This document shows positions 24,484 to 33,888 of a DNA stretch of 64,000 nucleotides, in pieces. This stretch comes from an archaeon (GTDB lineage Archaea > Thermoproteota > Nitrososphaeria > Nitrososphaerales > Gagatemarchaeaceae). The stretch is from contig CP066694.1 of NCBI GenBank assembly GCA_016432545.1, positions 930,001 through 994,000 of the forward strand, written 5' to 3'. The notes under the pieces are model-generated. The model ran no database searches and was not told the DNA's origin. It was given only the letters and a program-made list of their open reading frames with translations. Every line of letters starts with the position of its first letter. The stretch's first letter is position 1. The position numbers and the translations under genes are program-made.

Positions 24484-25401
24484 ATGACAAATCCTGATGG
24501 AATGGAGCTGCTGCAGTCTTTTTCCAACGCAGTGGCGAGCTTGGCCGACGCGGTCTCGCGGTCGGTCGTCAGCGTGAACGCGGGGAGGCACAGCGGGACG
24601 GGCTTTGTGTGGAGCTCGCACGGCCACATAGTAACTGCCAGCCACGTGCTGGGCCACGCCGAAGGGGCGACGGTGACGCTCGGCGACGGGCGCGAGCTGG
24701 AGGCGAAGGTCCTGGGAAGAGACGGGTACACAGACGTCGCCTTGCTGAAGGTGGACGCCAGCGGCCTGGAGCCGGTCCAGGTCGGAAGCGGCAAGGACCT
24801 CAAGGTCGGGCAGTTCGTCCTGGCGATGGCCAACGCCTACGGGCGGAAGGCCTCGGCGACCTCCGGGATCGTGACCAGCCAGAGCAGGAGCATGCGCGGA
24901 TGGTGGGGCGTCGTAATCGAGAACGCGGTCGTCTCGGACGCCAAGCTGAACCCGGGATACTCGGGCGGACCCCTGGTCGACGCCTCGGGCAAGCTCCTGG
25001 GCATGAACGTGGCCTACTTCTCAGGAAGAGGGGTCGCGGTCTCGGCGGACTCCCTGAAGGAAGTCCTGGAGAAGCTCTCGAAGGATGGGAGGGTGAAGAA
25101 GGGATTCCTCGGAGTCGTCGTGGAGGCGGTCGAGCTTCCCGCTGAGCTCGCCAAGAGCACGGATGTGGGCCAGGAGCAGGGCCTCCTGGTCAGGTCTGTG
25201 GACCAGAAGTCTGCCGCGAGGGCGGCGGGCGTGGTCCTCGGTGACGTGATCCTCAGGCTCGGGGACACGAAGGCCACGGACGAGTACGAGCTGCACAAGG
25301 CCCTCTCAGGCGACATCGTGGGGAGGCCCACGAGCCTGTGGGTCCTCAGGGGCGAGAAGCTGACCGAACTCAAGGTGACGCTAGGGGAGGCGGAGCACTA
25401 G
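24484..25401 (+). CDS. HtrA/DegP-like serine protease with PDZ, cytosolic
   Basis: 305 residues. Trypsin-fold triad H54 (TASHVLGH), D84 (YTDVALLKV) and S160 (NPGYSGGPL). The loop before Ser has Tyr in place of the usual Asn (G-Y-S-G-G-P). A PDZ domain follows (about 195-300: GFLGVVVEAV...AARAAGVVLGDVILRLGD). There is no signal peptide or membrane segment, unlike most HtrA proteins, so it should act inside the cell. Starts at ATG 24484. Confidence 0.92.
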   Translation: MTNPDGMELLQSFSNAVASLADAVSRSVVSVNAGRHSGTGFVWSSHGHIVTASHVLGHAEGATVTLGDGRELEAKVLGRDGYTDVALLKVDASGLEPVQVGSGKDLKVGQFVLAMANAYGRKASATSGIVTSQSRSMRGWWGVVIENAVVSDAKLNPGYSGGPLVDASGKLLGMNVAYFSGRGVAVSADSLKEVLEKLSKDGRVKKGFLGVVVEAVELPAELAKSTDVGQEQGLLVRSVDQKSAARAAGVVLGDVILRLGDTKATDEYELHKALSGDIVGRPTSLWVLRGEKLTELKVTLGEAEH

Positions 25402-25546
25402 GTGTTCCGCCGCCTCTCGAGCTCCATGCCCAGGGAGCCGAACTTCCCGCAGCCTGGCGGACCGAGAGAGCCCCTCCCTCCGCTGCGGCCTCCGAGCTGA
25501 GCGGCTCGGGGCTGTGTTGATTAGGCAGCCCCTGGGGCGAAGGAGC

Positions 25547-25999
25547 ATGAGCGAAGTCCGCGCCAAGACGCCGCACGGCGAGATGTCGGTCGACCAGCTC
25601 GCCGAGATCCAGCCGGGAATGGCTGCGATCATGAAGGAGGTAGGGGAGAGGTACTCCGCCTGCTACTATGCTGCCAAGGGCGGGAACTGGAAGCTCGCGG
25701 CGTATCAGCTAAACATGGTCAGGGTCTCGTTCAGGACGGCCAAGGTCACGAGGCCCAAGTTCACAGAGGACCTCAATGCTTTCGACAGCGAGTACCTCCT
25801 GCCGGTCTTCAAGGCGATCCAGTCCCAGGACTGGGCTGAGTTTGAGGCAGCGTTTCAGAAGGGCATGGAGGGCTCCGACGTCTACCACGACAAGAGGGGG
25901 TATCAGTACATCAGGTTCGTCCTTCCGGACAAAGCGCCCGCCAACCTATACATGGGGCCGCCAGAGAAGTTCACCAGAGCCAAATCCGCGAAAGAGTGA
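25547..25999 (+). CDS. Helical protein, unknown
   Basis: 150 residues from ATG 25547. All-helical pattern with RYSACYYAAKGGNWKLAAYQLNMVRVSFRTAKVTRP, then DWAEFEAAFQKGMEGSDVYHDKRGYQYIRFVLP. The layout recalls small four-helix proteins that bind cofactors, but no haem motif is present. Not recognised. Its stop overlaps the next gene's GTG by four bases, so the two are coupled. Confidence 0.68.
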   Translation: MSEVRAKTPHGEMSVDQLAEIQPGMAAIMKEVGERYSACYYAAKGGNWKLAAYQLNMVRVSFRTAKVTRPKFTEDLNAFDSEYLLPVFKAIQSQDWAEFEAAFQKGMEGSDVYHDKRGYQYIRFVLPDKAPANLYMGPPEKFTRAKSAKE

Positions 26000-26796
26000 G
26001 TTGGGTCAGGATGAGGACGGGCCTGGCGGTGGGGCTCCTGCTAGTCGTGCTCGCAGCTGCCTTCGTGGTGGAGTTCGGAGCGCAGCCACTGCACAACGGG
26101 ACGAGCTCCACCACGCCATCGGGGTACAAGGAGACGACCCTCGAGTCTCTCATCGCAGGGAACTTCACGAGCGCCTCGGATAAGCACGGCACCGGAGGAA
26201 GCCTGGTAGCGGTCCGCAACCTGCTCGTGCTCTACGTGAGGAACGTCTCGGACGGGGACTGGCACATGGCAGTCTCGGACGGGAAGGTCCCGGTCTTCAT
26301 CACTGAGATAATCCCCGCCGACCAGCGGTCAGAGGGCAGGCCCGTTCAAGGCATGGTCATCGACGAGTATGGTGTGGCTTTCTGCGACACCCTCCACCAG
26401 GGCGAGGCGTGGCACGGGAGCACCTGCTGGGAGATCCATCCCATCAAAGAGTGGCACGAGTCAAACGGAAGCGTTCACGTGACCTCGACCTCGTACCAGA
26501 ACATGGGGCTCGAAGTGAGGTTCTCGTATGCATCGAACCCGATCGCGAGAGGGTCGACCCAGACGATAACCGTCTCCGTCTCAGACCTCGACGGGTCGGT
26601 GGTGGGGGCGCTGGTGCAGGTCGCGGTCGGGTATGCATCGGGCTACACTACGAAGAACTTCGAGTGCACGACAGGAGCGGACGGGAGCTGTTCGGTTTCT
26701 TGGCAGATAGGCTCCACGGCGACGCCCGGGACCTTCCAGGTAAACGCCGAGGTCGAGGGTTCAGACTACTCGTCGTCGTTCACAGTGACTTCGTAA
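25996..26796 (+). CDS. Secreted/anchored Ig-like domain protein
   Basis: 266 residues; N-terminal hydrophobic segment (about 9-28) acts as signal or anchor. The central domain contains WHMAVSDGKVPVFITEIIP and a Cys pair FCDTLHQGEAWHGSTCWEIHP, typical of secreted proteins annotated only as hypothetical in soil archaea. The C-terminal ~85 residues form a Big/Ig-like beta sandwich (SDLDGSVVGALVQVAVGYASG...GADGSCSVSWQIG). GTG 25996 or ATG 26011 may start it. Confidence 0.75.
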   Translation: MSWVRMRTGLAVGLLLVVLAAAFVVEFGAQPLHNGTSSTTPSGYKETTLESLIAGNFTSASDKHGTGGSLVAVRNLLVLYVRNVSDGDWHMAVSDGKVPVFITEIIPADQRSEGRPVQGMVIDEYGVAFCDTLHQGEAWHGSTCWEIHPIKEWHESNGSVHVTSTSYQNMGLEVRFSYASNPIARGSTQTITVSVSDLDGSVVGALVQVAVGYASGYTTKNFECTTGADGSCSVSWQIGSTATPGTFQVNAEVEGSDYSSSFTVTS

Positions 26797-26805
26797 GAAC
26801 TGGGC

Positions 26806-27291
26806 TCAGGCAGGGAGGCCGCAGTTGCCGCAGAACTTCTGGCCTGCTGTCAGGGGGGAGCCGCACTTCCTGCAAGAGGCTGCAGAGAAGTTGAGGGGAG
26901 AGGACTGGGGCCTCAGGGGAGGGACGCCAGCCTGGGTAAAGGGCGCCTGGTATCGGACCAGGTTCTCGCGGATGAGGCCGTAGGCTTTCTGGGCGTCGCC
27001 GTTCGGAAGGTCGCCGAGGAGGAGGGGCTCTCCCCCGAAGCGAAGAGTGCACTTCACCGTGGAGCGGAGGACTCCTTTTTCGAGGACGACGTTGGAGACG
27101 TCCTGATAGTTGAAGTCGGTGTAATCCTTGCGGAGCCTGAGGGAGTGGGGATGGCGGAGGATCACCCTCTCGTTGGTTATGAGGACTGAGTCGACGTTGA
27201 TCTTCGGGTGGTAGATCTTCTGTCTGATGTAGAGCTGGACCTGCTCGTTCGGGCCCAGGACGTTCTTGAGGTCGTCTGGGATGGACTGCAT
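26806..27291 (-). CDS. PH-like domain protein with C-terminal zinc ribbon
   Basis: 161 residues from ATG 27291, two bases after the stop of the upstream secreted-protein gene. Residues 15-95 look like a bacterial PH/GRAM-like domain (IYHPKINVDSVLITNERVILRHP...FNYQDVSNVVLEKGVLRSTV). A single zinc ribbon, CRKC-x10-CGNC, ends the protein. The long open frame back to 27858 is the shadow of the upstream gene. Confidence 0.75.
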   Translation of the reverse strand: MQSIPDDLKNVLGPNEQVQLYIRQKIYHPKINVDSVLITNERVILRHPHSLRLRKDYTDFNYQDVSNVVLEKGVLRSTVKCTLRFGGEPLLLGDLPNGDAQKAYGLIRENLVRYQAPFTQAGVPPLRPQSSPLNFSAASCRKCGSPLTAGQKFCGNCGLPA

Positions 27292-27293
27292 GG

Positions 27294-27815
27294 TCAGCTC
27301 GGCCCGCTCACGCTCTTGACGGTCACGACCGGCCTGAGGTTGTAGGACGCGCTGACGTTCGTCATCACCGGGGTGATGTCGAGGACTATGGTCGTCTTCT
27401 CGCCCGGCTTTACGACGAGCTTCTGAGTGGTGAGAGGCACCTTGACCTGGCCGCTTGGGACGTTGAGCGTTACGTTGCTGCCGGCTATCGTGGCTATTGC
27501 CGAGGTCACGTTGAACCTGATCATCGTGTAGTTCCCGGCAGGCACGCTCTGGGAACCGAGCATCTTGGTGATGTTGTTGAGCTTCAGGAGGTCGAAGGTA
27601 GTGGCGTTGACGGCGAAGGTGACCGTGGAGTTGGACTCTCCCTGGAGTACGATGTTCGTTATGGTCAGAAAGATGTGGGTCACGTTGGAAGGGATCGGCG
27701 AGTCGGTGACCCCGACCGCCAAGGTGCCCATCGACCGGTTGGAGAGGAGGTATCCCGCCCCGGCGACCGCGGCTACGATTAATACCAGAACGGCGACAGT
27801 GATTGTAGATCTCAT
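27294..27815 (-). CDS. Secreted DUF4382-like protein
   Basis: 173 residues, signal or anchor helix at 5-25, then a beta-rich domain with GTLAVGVTDSPIPSNVTHIFLTI, FDLLKLNNITKMLGSQSVPAGNYTMIRFNV and VVKPGEKTTIVLDI, the DUF4382 arrangement. Many N-x-S/T sites. The box GTATAATATAC (27845-27855) lies about 30-40 bases before the ATG. Probably a surface-anchored protein; the PH-zinc-ribbon gene follows in the same transcript. Confidence 0.8.
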   Translation of the reverse strand: MRSTITVAVLVLIVAAVAGAGYLLSNRSMGTLAVGVTDSPIPSNVTHIFLTITNIVLQGESNSTVTFAVNATTFDLLKLNNITKMLGSQSVPAGNYTMIRFNVTSAIATIAGSNVTLNVPSGQVKVPLTTQKLVVKPGEKTTIVLDITPVMTNVSASYNLRPVVTVKSVSGPS

Positions 27816-27882
27816 CGTCGGACCGGCGTGACATGAAGTCTGTCCGTATATTATACACGGGTTTTGAACGAGTGTCCTGTCT

Positions 27883-29079
27883 TCAGTTGGAAGGCGATGG
27901 GCCTTTCTTCGAGAAGAAGGTCCGCATCTTCCCGACCGCGTCGGTGAGGGTCGAGTCCTTCTTCGAGTAGCTGAACCTCACCAAGCTCCGCCCCTTGCTC
28001 CTGTCGGAGTAGAAGCTCGAGCCGGGGACGACCGCGACACCGCAGTCTATGGTCATCGAGTACGAGAACTTCGTGTCGTCGAGCTTGCTCAGCTTCCCGA
28101 AGTCTGCAAGGATGTAGTAGGCCCCCTCCGGGGTCATGAAGTCGAAACCGATCTCCCTGAGGCCTGAAGCGATGAGGTCCCTCTTCTTCTGGTAGGTCAG
28201 GGCGAGGTCGGAGTAGAAGGACTTCGGCAGAGAGAGGGCGAAGGCGGAGGCCTCCTGCATGGGGGCGGGGGCGCAGACGGTCATGTAGTCGTGGACCTTG
28301 CGGATCGCGTTGGTGAGGGCTGCGGGGGCGATCGTGTAGCCGACCCGCCAGCCAGTCGCGGTGTAGGTCTTCGAGATCCCTGAGATGGTGACCGTCCGTT
28401 CGGCCATGGAACCTACCGTCGCGAGGCTGACGTGCTTCCGGCCGTCGTAGAGTATGTGCTCGTAAATCTCGTCGGTGACGGCGATCGCGTCGTAGTCCTC
28501 GCAGAGGTCTGCGATGACGCCCAGTTCCTCTTTGGTGATGACCTTCCCGCTCGGGTTGTGCGGGGTGTTGACGATCACCAGCTTGGTCCGCTTCGAGAAG
28601 GCGGCCTTGAGGGCCTCCTCGTCGAGGGTGAACCCGGGGCCCATCGGGACCGGGCGCGGGGTGGCTCCCGCGAGGACCGTCGAGGGGATGTAGTTCTCGT
28701 AGGCGGGCTCGAACATGATGACCTCCTCTCCGGCCTCCGCGAGGGCCATCACCGTGGCCATCATCGCTTCGGTGGAGCCGCAGGTGACTGTGACGTTCTT
28801 GTCTGGGTCGCTCTCGATTCCGTTGAACCAGGATGCCTTGTCGGAGATCGCTCGCCGCAAGTTGGGAGCCCCCCAGGTGACCGCGTACTGGTTGATGTCC
28901 CCTTCGATAGCTCTGACGGCCGCCTCCTTGATGTTCGCCGGGGCCGCGAAGTCGGGGAAGCCCTGGGCGAGGTTGAGGGCTCCGTGCTTGTCTGCGAGCC
29001 TGGTCATCTCTCGTATGACCGATTCCGAGAGGGAAGCGGTCTTGCTGGAGACGAGGCTCCTTTCGTGGCTGGCCTTCAA
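27883..29079 (-). CDS. PLP-dependent aminotransferase class I/II
   Basis: 398 residues, fold type I. Schiff-base Lys K237 in SGISKTYTATGWRVGY, N175 in HNPSG and D203 in VTDEIYEH are present. The N-terminal NLAQGFPDF motif is typical of the kynurenine/glutamine/methionine aminotransferase branch. The TTGA overlap (start TTG 29079) couples it to the upstream TIM-barrel gene. Substrate cannot be fixed; the isomerase-like neighbour gives no clear pathway. Confidence 0.93.
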   Translation of the reverse strand: MKASHERSLVSSKTASLSESVIREMTRLADKHGALNLAQGFPDFAAPANIKEAAVRAIEGDINQYAVTWGAPNLRRAISDKASWFNGIESDPDKNVTVTCGSTEAMMATVMALAEAGEEVIMFEPAYENYIPSTVLAGATPRPVPMGPGFTLDEEALKAAFSKRTKLVIVNTPHNPSGKVITKEELGVIADLCEDYDAIAVTDEIYEHILYDGRKHVSLATVGSMAERTVTISGISKTYTATGWRVGYTIAPAALTNAIRKVHDYMTVCAPAPMQEASAFALSLPKSFYSDLALTYQKKRDLIASGLREIGFDFMTPEGAYYILADFGKLSKLDDTKFSYSMTIDCGVAVVPGSSFYSDRSKGRSLVRFSYSKKDSTLTDAVGKMRTFFSKKGPSPSN

Positions 29080-29888
29080 TTTGCGGCGCCTCCCTTTCGG
29101 CCCAGCCTTGACTTAAATTCCGAGGCTCCCTTCAGCGCCTGGTCGGGGGAGTACCTGTGAGGGTCGAGCTCGAGGCACACCAGCAGGTCAGAGCGGGCGA
29201 AGCGCTCCATCAGAGGCTCGAGGTGGGCGCTGCCTTCGCCGGGAATCAGGTGGTCGTCTGCGGCGCCCGCGTTGTCGCTCAGGTGGACCTCGGAGAGCCT
29301 TGAGCCGGCGAGGTCTGCGACGTGTTCGGAGGAGAGCCCGCTGGCGTGGGCGTGTCCGGTGTCGAGGGTGAAGTGGGTCCCCTCTGTGGAGGAAAGTAGG
29401 GTCTTGATCGAGTCTTCGGTGCTCGCGAGAGGGTAGTGGTATTTTGAGTGGCTGCGGGTCTGGTTCTCGAAGTTGATGGAGAGCCTGCCGTCGCTGACCT
29501 TGACCAGCTCCCTCAAAGTGGAGGCGGAGGTCTCTGAGGACTTGCTGACCATCTTCTCGTTGTGGACGGTCCCGGGATGGAAGGTGATGATGGAGGCCCC
29601 GAGGTATGCCCCCAGTTCGACGTAGTCTGACAGGGTCCTCAGGATGGCGCCCCTCACCGGCTCGAAGGGTGTCGCGGGGTTGAGGTCGGTGAACGGGCCG
29701 TGGATGGTCGTAGTGAAATCGAATGCTGAGAGAGAGTCGCGGAGCCGCTTCTTGTCTATCCAGTCAGGGTAGGCGTGAGGTACCTCCCCCCAGAGCTCGA
29801 TGTAGTCGATGCCCGACTCGCCGATCGCGCGGACGGCGGAGTAGACGTCCAAGCTCAGGAGCGACCACGTGCTAAGGCCTATCTTCAA
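29076..29888 (-). CDS. Sugar-phosphate isomerase/epimerase-like TIM barrel
   Basis: 270 residues, AP-endonuclease-2/xylose-isomerase-like TIM barrel. Metal-ligand motifs: TIHGPFTDLNP, ITFHPGTVHN, INFENQT (Glu), FTLDTGHAH (Asp, His), EVHLSDN (His, Asp) and a C-terminal CLELDPH (Glu). Members include sugar isomerases and endonuclease IV; the lack of extra DNA-binding loops favours an isomerase. Located 33 bases after the cNMP-binding gene, same strand. Confidence 0.87.
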   Translation of the reverse strand: MKIGLSTWSLLSLDVYSAVRAIGESGIDYIELWGEVPHAYPDWIDKKRLRDSLSAFDFTTTIHGPFTDLNPATPFEPVRGAILRTLSDYVELGAYLGASIITFHPGTVHNEKMVSKSSETSASTLRELVKVSDGRLSINFENQTRSHSKYHYPLASTEDSIKTLLSSTEGTHFTLDTGHAHASGLSSEHVADLAGSRLSEVHLSDNAGAADDHLIPGEGSAHLEPLMERFARSDLLVCLELDPHRYSPDQALKGASEFKSRLGRKGGAAN

Positions 29889-29921
29889 TGTCTATCAGAC
29901 CAGGTCAGGGCCCGGCAGAGG

Positions 29922-30347
29922 CTAGGACGTCGGCGAAGTCTGTGCCTTGCGGAGGCGCTTTACGAGTTCCTTTAGCATCGCGTGCGCGATTTCCGGGTGT
30001 TCCTTCGTCACGGCTGCATAGGCCCATGAAGTGATTGCCCAGCACTTTGTCGGGGCGACGGCCACTACGTCGGCCGAGCGCGGCTCGTCGTCGATGAGCG
30101 ACATCTCGCCGAAGAACTGGCCCTTTGCGAGGTTGGCAAGGACCTTCTCGCCCTTCCGCACCTCGGCCTTGCCGTCGAGAATCAGGAAGAACCCGACGCC
30201 CATCGTCCCCTCCTTCACTATCGATGTGCCGGGAGAGTAAGACATCTCCTTCCCCTCCGAGGCGACCGCTTTGCGCTGGTTCTCGTTGAGGCCGGCGAAG
30301 ATCGGGACCGAGCCAATCATCGAGACGGCGTCGCTCGAGGCGGGCAT
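29922..30347 (-). CDS. Cyclic-nucleotide-binding domain protein
   Basis: 141 residues from the ATG at 30347, about 27 bases from the box GATTTAAAC (30371-30379). It is a single CNB domain: VPIFAGLNENQRKAVA, YSPGTSIVKEG, then the phosphate-binding cassette FFGEMSLIDDEPRSADVV with E81 and R90, the residues that bind ribose and phosphate. No HTH follows, so it is not a CRP-type regulator; a C-terminal helix could contact a partner. Two predicted cyclases lie within 6 kb, a probable source of its ligand. Confidence 0.88.
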   Translation of the reverse strand: MPASSDAVSMIGSVPIFAGLNENQRKAVASEGKEMSYSPGTSIVKEGTMGVGFFLILDGKAEVRKGEKVLANLAKGQFFGEMSLIDDEPRSADVVAVAPTKCWAITSWAYAAVTKEHPEIAHAMLKELVKRLRKAQTSPTS

Positions 30348-30429
30348 TCGTGTTCCCGCGCGCCTCAGCCGATTTAAACCCACCGACAATTTTCTTGAGG
30401 GCCTGACTTGGACTTTGCTACCTGGCGAG

Positions 30430-30660
30430 TCAAGTTGTTGGCGCGCGTTTGGTTGTAAGAGAGACGATCAGGGCAGAAGCGGAAACTACTAGGATAGAGA
30501 AGGACACTGCCATCTGACCTACTTCATTTGGATGGATACAAGTTGCGGGGCATGAGAATCCTCCAGGGCAGATGCAGCCACGATTCAACAAATAGGCCAA
30601 CAGGAGCAGAACAAAGCCGATTACCACGCCAAGAGCAGAGACACTTCTGAGTAGTGTCAT
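30430..30660 (-). CDS. Small two-helix membrane protein
   Basis: 76 residues: hydrophobic segments at about 8-26 and 48-68 with four cysteines between (CICPGGFSC...C). Base composition of this stretch is lower in G+C than the neighbours, hinting at a recent or poorly conserved gene. No family recognised. Confidence 0.5.
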   Translation of the reverse strand: MTLLRSVSALGVVIGFVLLLLAYLLNRGCICPGGFSCPATCIHPNEVGQMAVSFSILVVSASALIVSLTTKRAPTT

Positions 30661-30817
30661 CTTCTAAATTGACCGTGTCTAGGACTGGTTCGACCTATAT
30701 TGAATCCTTCCACGAGAGGCCTCGCCGCCAAGAATAGGGACCGCCACACCGAGAAATGGATAGAGCCTAATGGTACGCGAAGGTTAAAGCGAATGCGCCC
30801 CACGCAGGTCCTCGGAC

Positions 30818-32770
30818 TTGAGCGACCCGGCTGGCGAGAGGAGGCTTGGAGCAATAATGTTCACCGACGTCGTCGGCTACTCTTCGATTACCTCCGTTGA
30901 CGAGCGGCGGGCGCTGAGGCTCCTGGACGAGCACAGAGGGGTCTTGAGCTCGGTCTTCCAGAAGTATGGGGGACGGGTCGTCAAGACGATAGGGGATGGT
31001 TTCCTCGTGGAGTTCGCGAGCGCCGTGGAGGCGGTCAACTGCGCGGTCGACGCGCAGAGGCAGATGTCAAACGCCAACCAAGGGAGAGAGGCGGGCGACC
31101 GGGTCTCGGTGAGGATCGGGATACACGTGGGCGACGTGGTGCACTCTGGGGGCGACGTGCTGGGGGACGCAGTCAATGTCGCGGCTCGGGTTCAGCCGGT
31201 GGCTGAGGCGGGCGGGATCTGTGTGACCCGACAGGTGGTCGACCAGGTTGAGAGGAAGGTCGACGCCAAGTTGGTCAGGATTGGCGTCCGCGAACTTAAG
31301 AACATCAGATACCCGGTCGAGCTTTACAGGGTTGAGGTGTCAGGAAAGACGGCAAGCGTAGGTGAGCAGACCTTGGACCAGCGCAGGTTGGCCATCCTCC
31401 CCTTCACGAATCTGAGCGGCGACCCTGAAGACAGGTACTTCGCGGACGGGATGACGGAGGAACTGATCGCCACTGTGTCGAGAATCGGCGAATTGTCGGT
31501 GATCTCAAGGACCTCGGTGATGAGGTACAAGGACAGGTCCGTCTCCATAGGGGAGATCGGGGTCGAGCTTTCGGCTGGGAGCGTGCTCGAGGGGAGCGTG
31601 AGGAGGGCTGGGAACAAGGTGAGGATCACGGTCCAACTCATCGACGCTCGGAGCGAAAGGCACCTCTGGGCACAGAGCTACGACAGGGACCTGACCGACG
31701 TCTTCGCGATCCAGGCGGACATCGCCGAGAAGGTGGCCGAGGCACTCAAGGTTCAGCTGCTGTCGAAGGAGAAGGCGGGATTAGGAAAGAAGAGGCCGGT
31801 GGACCCGGAGGCGTACACCCTCTACCTGAAGGGACGGACGCTGTGGAACGAGAGGACCCAGGATGCGGTGACGACCGCCTTGAAGCACTTCGAGGAGGCG
31901 GTGAAGATCGACCCCGGGTTCGCGGAGGCATATTCAGGCCTGGCGGACTGTTACCTGATATTGGCAGACTACAGGCACATCACGGTCGCTACTGGGATAG
32001 CCGAGGGAAAGAAGTACGCTCGGAAGGCGATCGAGCTCGATGAGGCCTTGGCCGAAGGACACGCGTCGATGGGGTTGGCGTTGGGGACCGAGTGGGAGTT
32101 CGAGGCGGCCGTCGGCGAGTTCAATCGGGCCTTGGAGCTGAGGCCCAACTACGCGTTTGCCCTTCACTGGTCTGCGTTCGACCACTATTTCTTGGGGCTG
32201 TACGACGAGTCGTTCGAGTTGGAGCTGAAGGCGGCGGCGCTGGACCCCTACTCGCTCCCGATAGCGTGCTCCCTGTCCGTCTTATACATGGAGAGAGGAA
32301 GGCAGGCTGAGGCGTTGGAGAGGCTCGACAGGCTTGCCACCCTGAACCCGAACCACATGCTGGCCTACTTCTGGAGGTCCTTCGCCAGGACTTGGGCTGG
32401 GAGGAACGAGGAGGCGATAGCCGATGCGAGGAGGTGCGTTGAGCTGGGAGAAGAGACGATCGCTCTGCTGCAGCTTGCCTGGGTTCTTGCATCGGCAGGG
32501 AAGGTCGAGGAGGCGGTTGGAGTGCTCGATAAGGCTCAGTCGCGCCCGGACGCGGCTAACATGTGGGCTGCTTACCTAGGAGCCGTGCAGCTCCTGGTGG
32601 GAAGGGATGCGGAGGGGTTCGCCTCGATGCAGAGGGCGCTGAAAAAGCTGGACAACAAGCTGTTCACCTTCGGGGTGGCTCCCTCCGAAAGGAAGTTCCT
32701 GGGCGACCCTCGGTGGAAGGCCATCGAGGCGCAACTCAAGAAGTACAGAAGAAGCGCTACCGCTTCCTGA
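30818..32770 (+). CDS. Class III nucleotidyl cyclase with TolB-like and TPR domains
   Basis: 650 residues. N-terminal cyclase homology domain (8-170): metal-binding D17 and D60, adenine-selective pair K56 and D117, transition-state N120 and R124, so it should be an active adenylate cyclase. A TolB-N/FlgO-like domain (190-320: LAILPFTNLSGDPEDRYFADGMTEEL) and about seven TPR units follow to 640. No membrane segment: cytosolic. This architecture is common in Rhizobiales-like bacteria, and rare in archaea as far as I know. TTG 30818 sits about 30 bases after GGTTAAAG. Confidence 0.94.
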   Translation: MSDPAGERRLGAIMFTDVVGYSSITSVDERRALRLLDEHRGVLSSVFQKYGGRVVKTIGDGFLVEFASAVEAVNCAVDAQRQMSNANQGREAGDRVSVRIGIHVGDVVHSGGDVLGDAVNVAARVQPVAEAGGICVTRQVVDQVERKVDAKLVRIGVRELKNIRYPVELYRVEVSGKTASVGEQTLDQRRLAILPFTNLSGDPEDRYFADGMTEELIATVSRIGELSVISRTSVMRYKDRSVSIGEIGVELSAGSVLEGSVRRAGNKVRITVQLIDARSERHLWAQSYDRDLTDVFAIQADIAEKVAEALKVQLLSKEKAGLGKKRPVDPEAYTLYLKGRTLWNERTQDAVTTALKHFEEAVKIDPGFAEAYSGLADCYLILADYRHITVATGIAEGKKYARKAIELDEALAEGHASMGLALGTEWEFEAAVGEFNRALELRPNYAFALHWSAFDHYFLGLYDESFELELKAAALDPYSLPIACSLSVLYMERGRQAEALERLDRLATLNPNHMLAYFWRSFARTWAGRNEEAIADARRCVELGEETIALLQLAWVLASAGKVEEAVGVLDKAQSRPDAANMWAAYLGAVQLLVGRDAEGFASMQRALKKLDNKLFTFGVAPSERKFLGDPRWKAIEAQLKKYRRSATAS

Positions 32771-33275
32771 CTTCTGGCCCTACTAGGACTCTCTTTGGCT
32801 TCGGCCCAAGCGCGAGCACCGCCTTCCCGTAGGCCGACCAAGACACCCCGAGCTTTTGGGCGACCATCATTTCGATCATGGTCGCAAAGTCGTGCTCCTC
32901 CCTGTAGGGAGCCCTGGGGTCGTTCCCCGGCTCGGCGTCCATGGGATGGAGGTTGCGGCGCCGCTCAGATTCGAAGTTGACGTCGAAGGCGACGACCTCG
33001 CGGTCGCTGATGCCGTTCATCTTGCAGAGCTCGTATTCGATCATCTCGTGGAGGGCGACCAGGAAGACGTACCTCTGGTCCTTCATCTTGCTGACCCGAA
33101 TCTCGGCAGGCTTACCGGGTATCCAATCCCCGACGGTCTCGTACCTCTGTTTCTTGTGAGGGACCTGAGAAATCGTGAACTCCATCCTTCGGTCCTTCCC
33201 GCGGACGAGGCTCCTGGGCCTTAGTGCGCCTTTCGGGGCGGCCTTGCGAGAGCGTCTGAGGGCCTGAGAGGACAT
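32757..33275 (-). CDS. HExxE-containing small protein
   Basis: 172 residues (an internal ATG at 33185 could also start it). The core begins MEFTISQVPHKKQRYETVGDWI and contains VALHEMIEYELCKMNGI, an H-E-x-x-E sequence like some zinc peptidases. The tail is DFATMIEMMVAQKLGVSWSAYGKAV. Possibly a metal-dependent hydrolase relative; not recognised. Overlaps the cyclase 3' end by 14 bases. Confidence 0.65.
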   Translation of the reverse strand: MSSQALRRSRKAAPKGALRPRSLVRGKDRRMEFTISQVPHKKQRYETVGDWIPGKPAEIRVSKMKDQRYVFLVALHEMIEYELCKMNGISDREVVAFDVNFESERRRNLHPMDAEPGNDPRAPYREEHDFATMIEMMVAQKLGVSWSAYGKAVLALGPKPKRVLVGPEVRKR

Positions 33276-33474
33276 TTCGTTCGAGAGAGGCCGCCCGGAG
33301 CCGCCCTATGGGGGTGACAGTCTAAAGACGGCCCCTTTTTGGTGAAGCAATCTTGAGCCCCATGAGAGGCTCGGAAGCCCAGGTCTGAAGGTGGCGGGGC
33401 CGTTCCGGTTAATACGGGGTCTTGGGACGAGATGAGAGGCCTAATGAGACGTCCGAGGCGTAGGTGGTGGCGGC

Positions 33475-33888
33475 CTAGCCCTGCTTGGGCATGTCCTTCT
33501 CGTGGACGATGGACGCTGAGTTTATGCAGTATCTCAGCCCGGTCGGGTTTGGGCCGTCGTCGAAGACGTGCCCCAGGTGGGCCCCGCAGTTTGAGCAGTT
33601 GACCTCGACTCTCTTCATGCCGTAGCTGGTGTCGGTCTCCTCGCTGACGCTTTCCTTCTTGATGGGCTGGAAGAAGCTGGGCCACCCTGTGCCCGAGTCG
33701 AACTTTGTGTTAGAGTCGAAGAGCGTCTGCCCGCAGACGGCGCAGTGGAACATTCCCTTTTCGTGGCTGTTCCAGTACTTCCCGGTGAAGGCGCGTTCAG
33801 TACCCTTCAGGAAGCAGACTTCGTACTGCTCCGGAGTCAGCTGGTCCTTGAGCTTCTGCTTGAGTGCCGCCCTCTCCTGGTCGTTCAT
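33475..33888 (-). CDS. msrB: Peptide-methionine (R)-S-oxide reductase
   Basis: 137 residues, complete MsrB. It repairs methionine-R-sulfoxide. Zinc ligands C49/C52 and C98/C101 are present. The catalytic C121 lies in LRYCINSAS, with H104 and H107 in [10 protein letters not shown]. The ATG at 33888 is 26 bases from the box ACTTTATC, hence leaderless. Cytosolic, stand-alone gene. Confidence 0.97.
   Translation of the reverse strand: MNDQERAALKQKLKDQLTPEQYEVCFLKGTERAFTGKYWNSHEKGMFHCAVCGQTLFDSNTKFDSGTGWPSFFQPIKKESVSEETDTSYGMKRVEVNCSNCGAHLGHVFDDGPNPTGLRYCINSASIVHEKDMPKQG

Noticed and set aside
27292-27858. N-terminal extension of the PH-zinc-ribbon gene to 350 residues
   Set aside because: The extension is the antiphase reading of the secreted DUF4382-like gene, which has a signal peptide and promoter.
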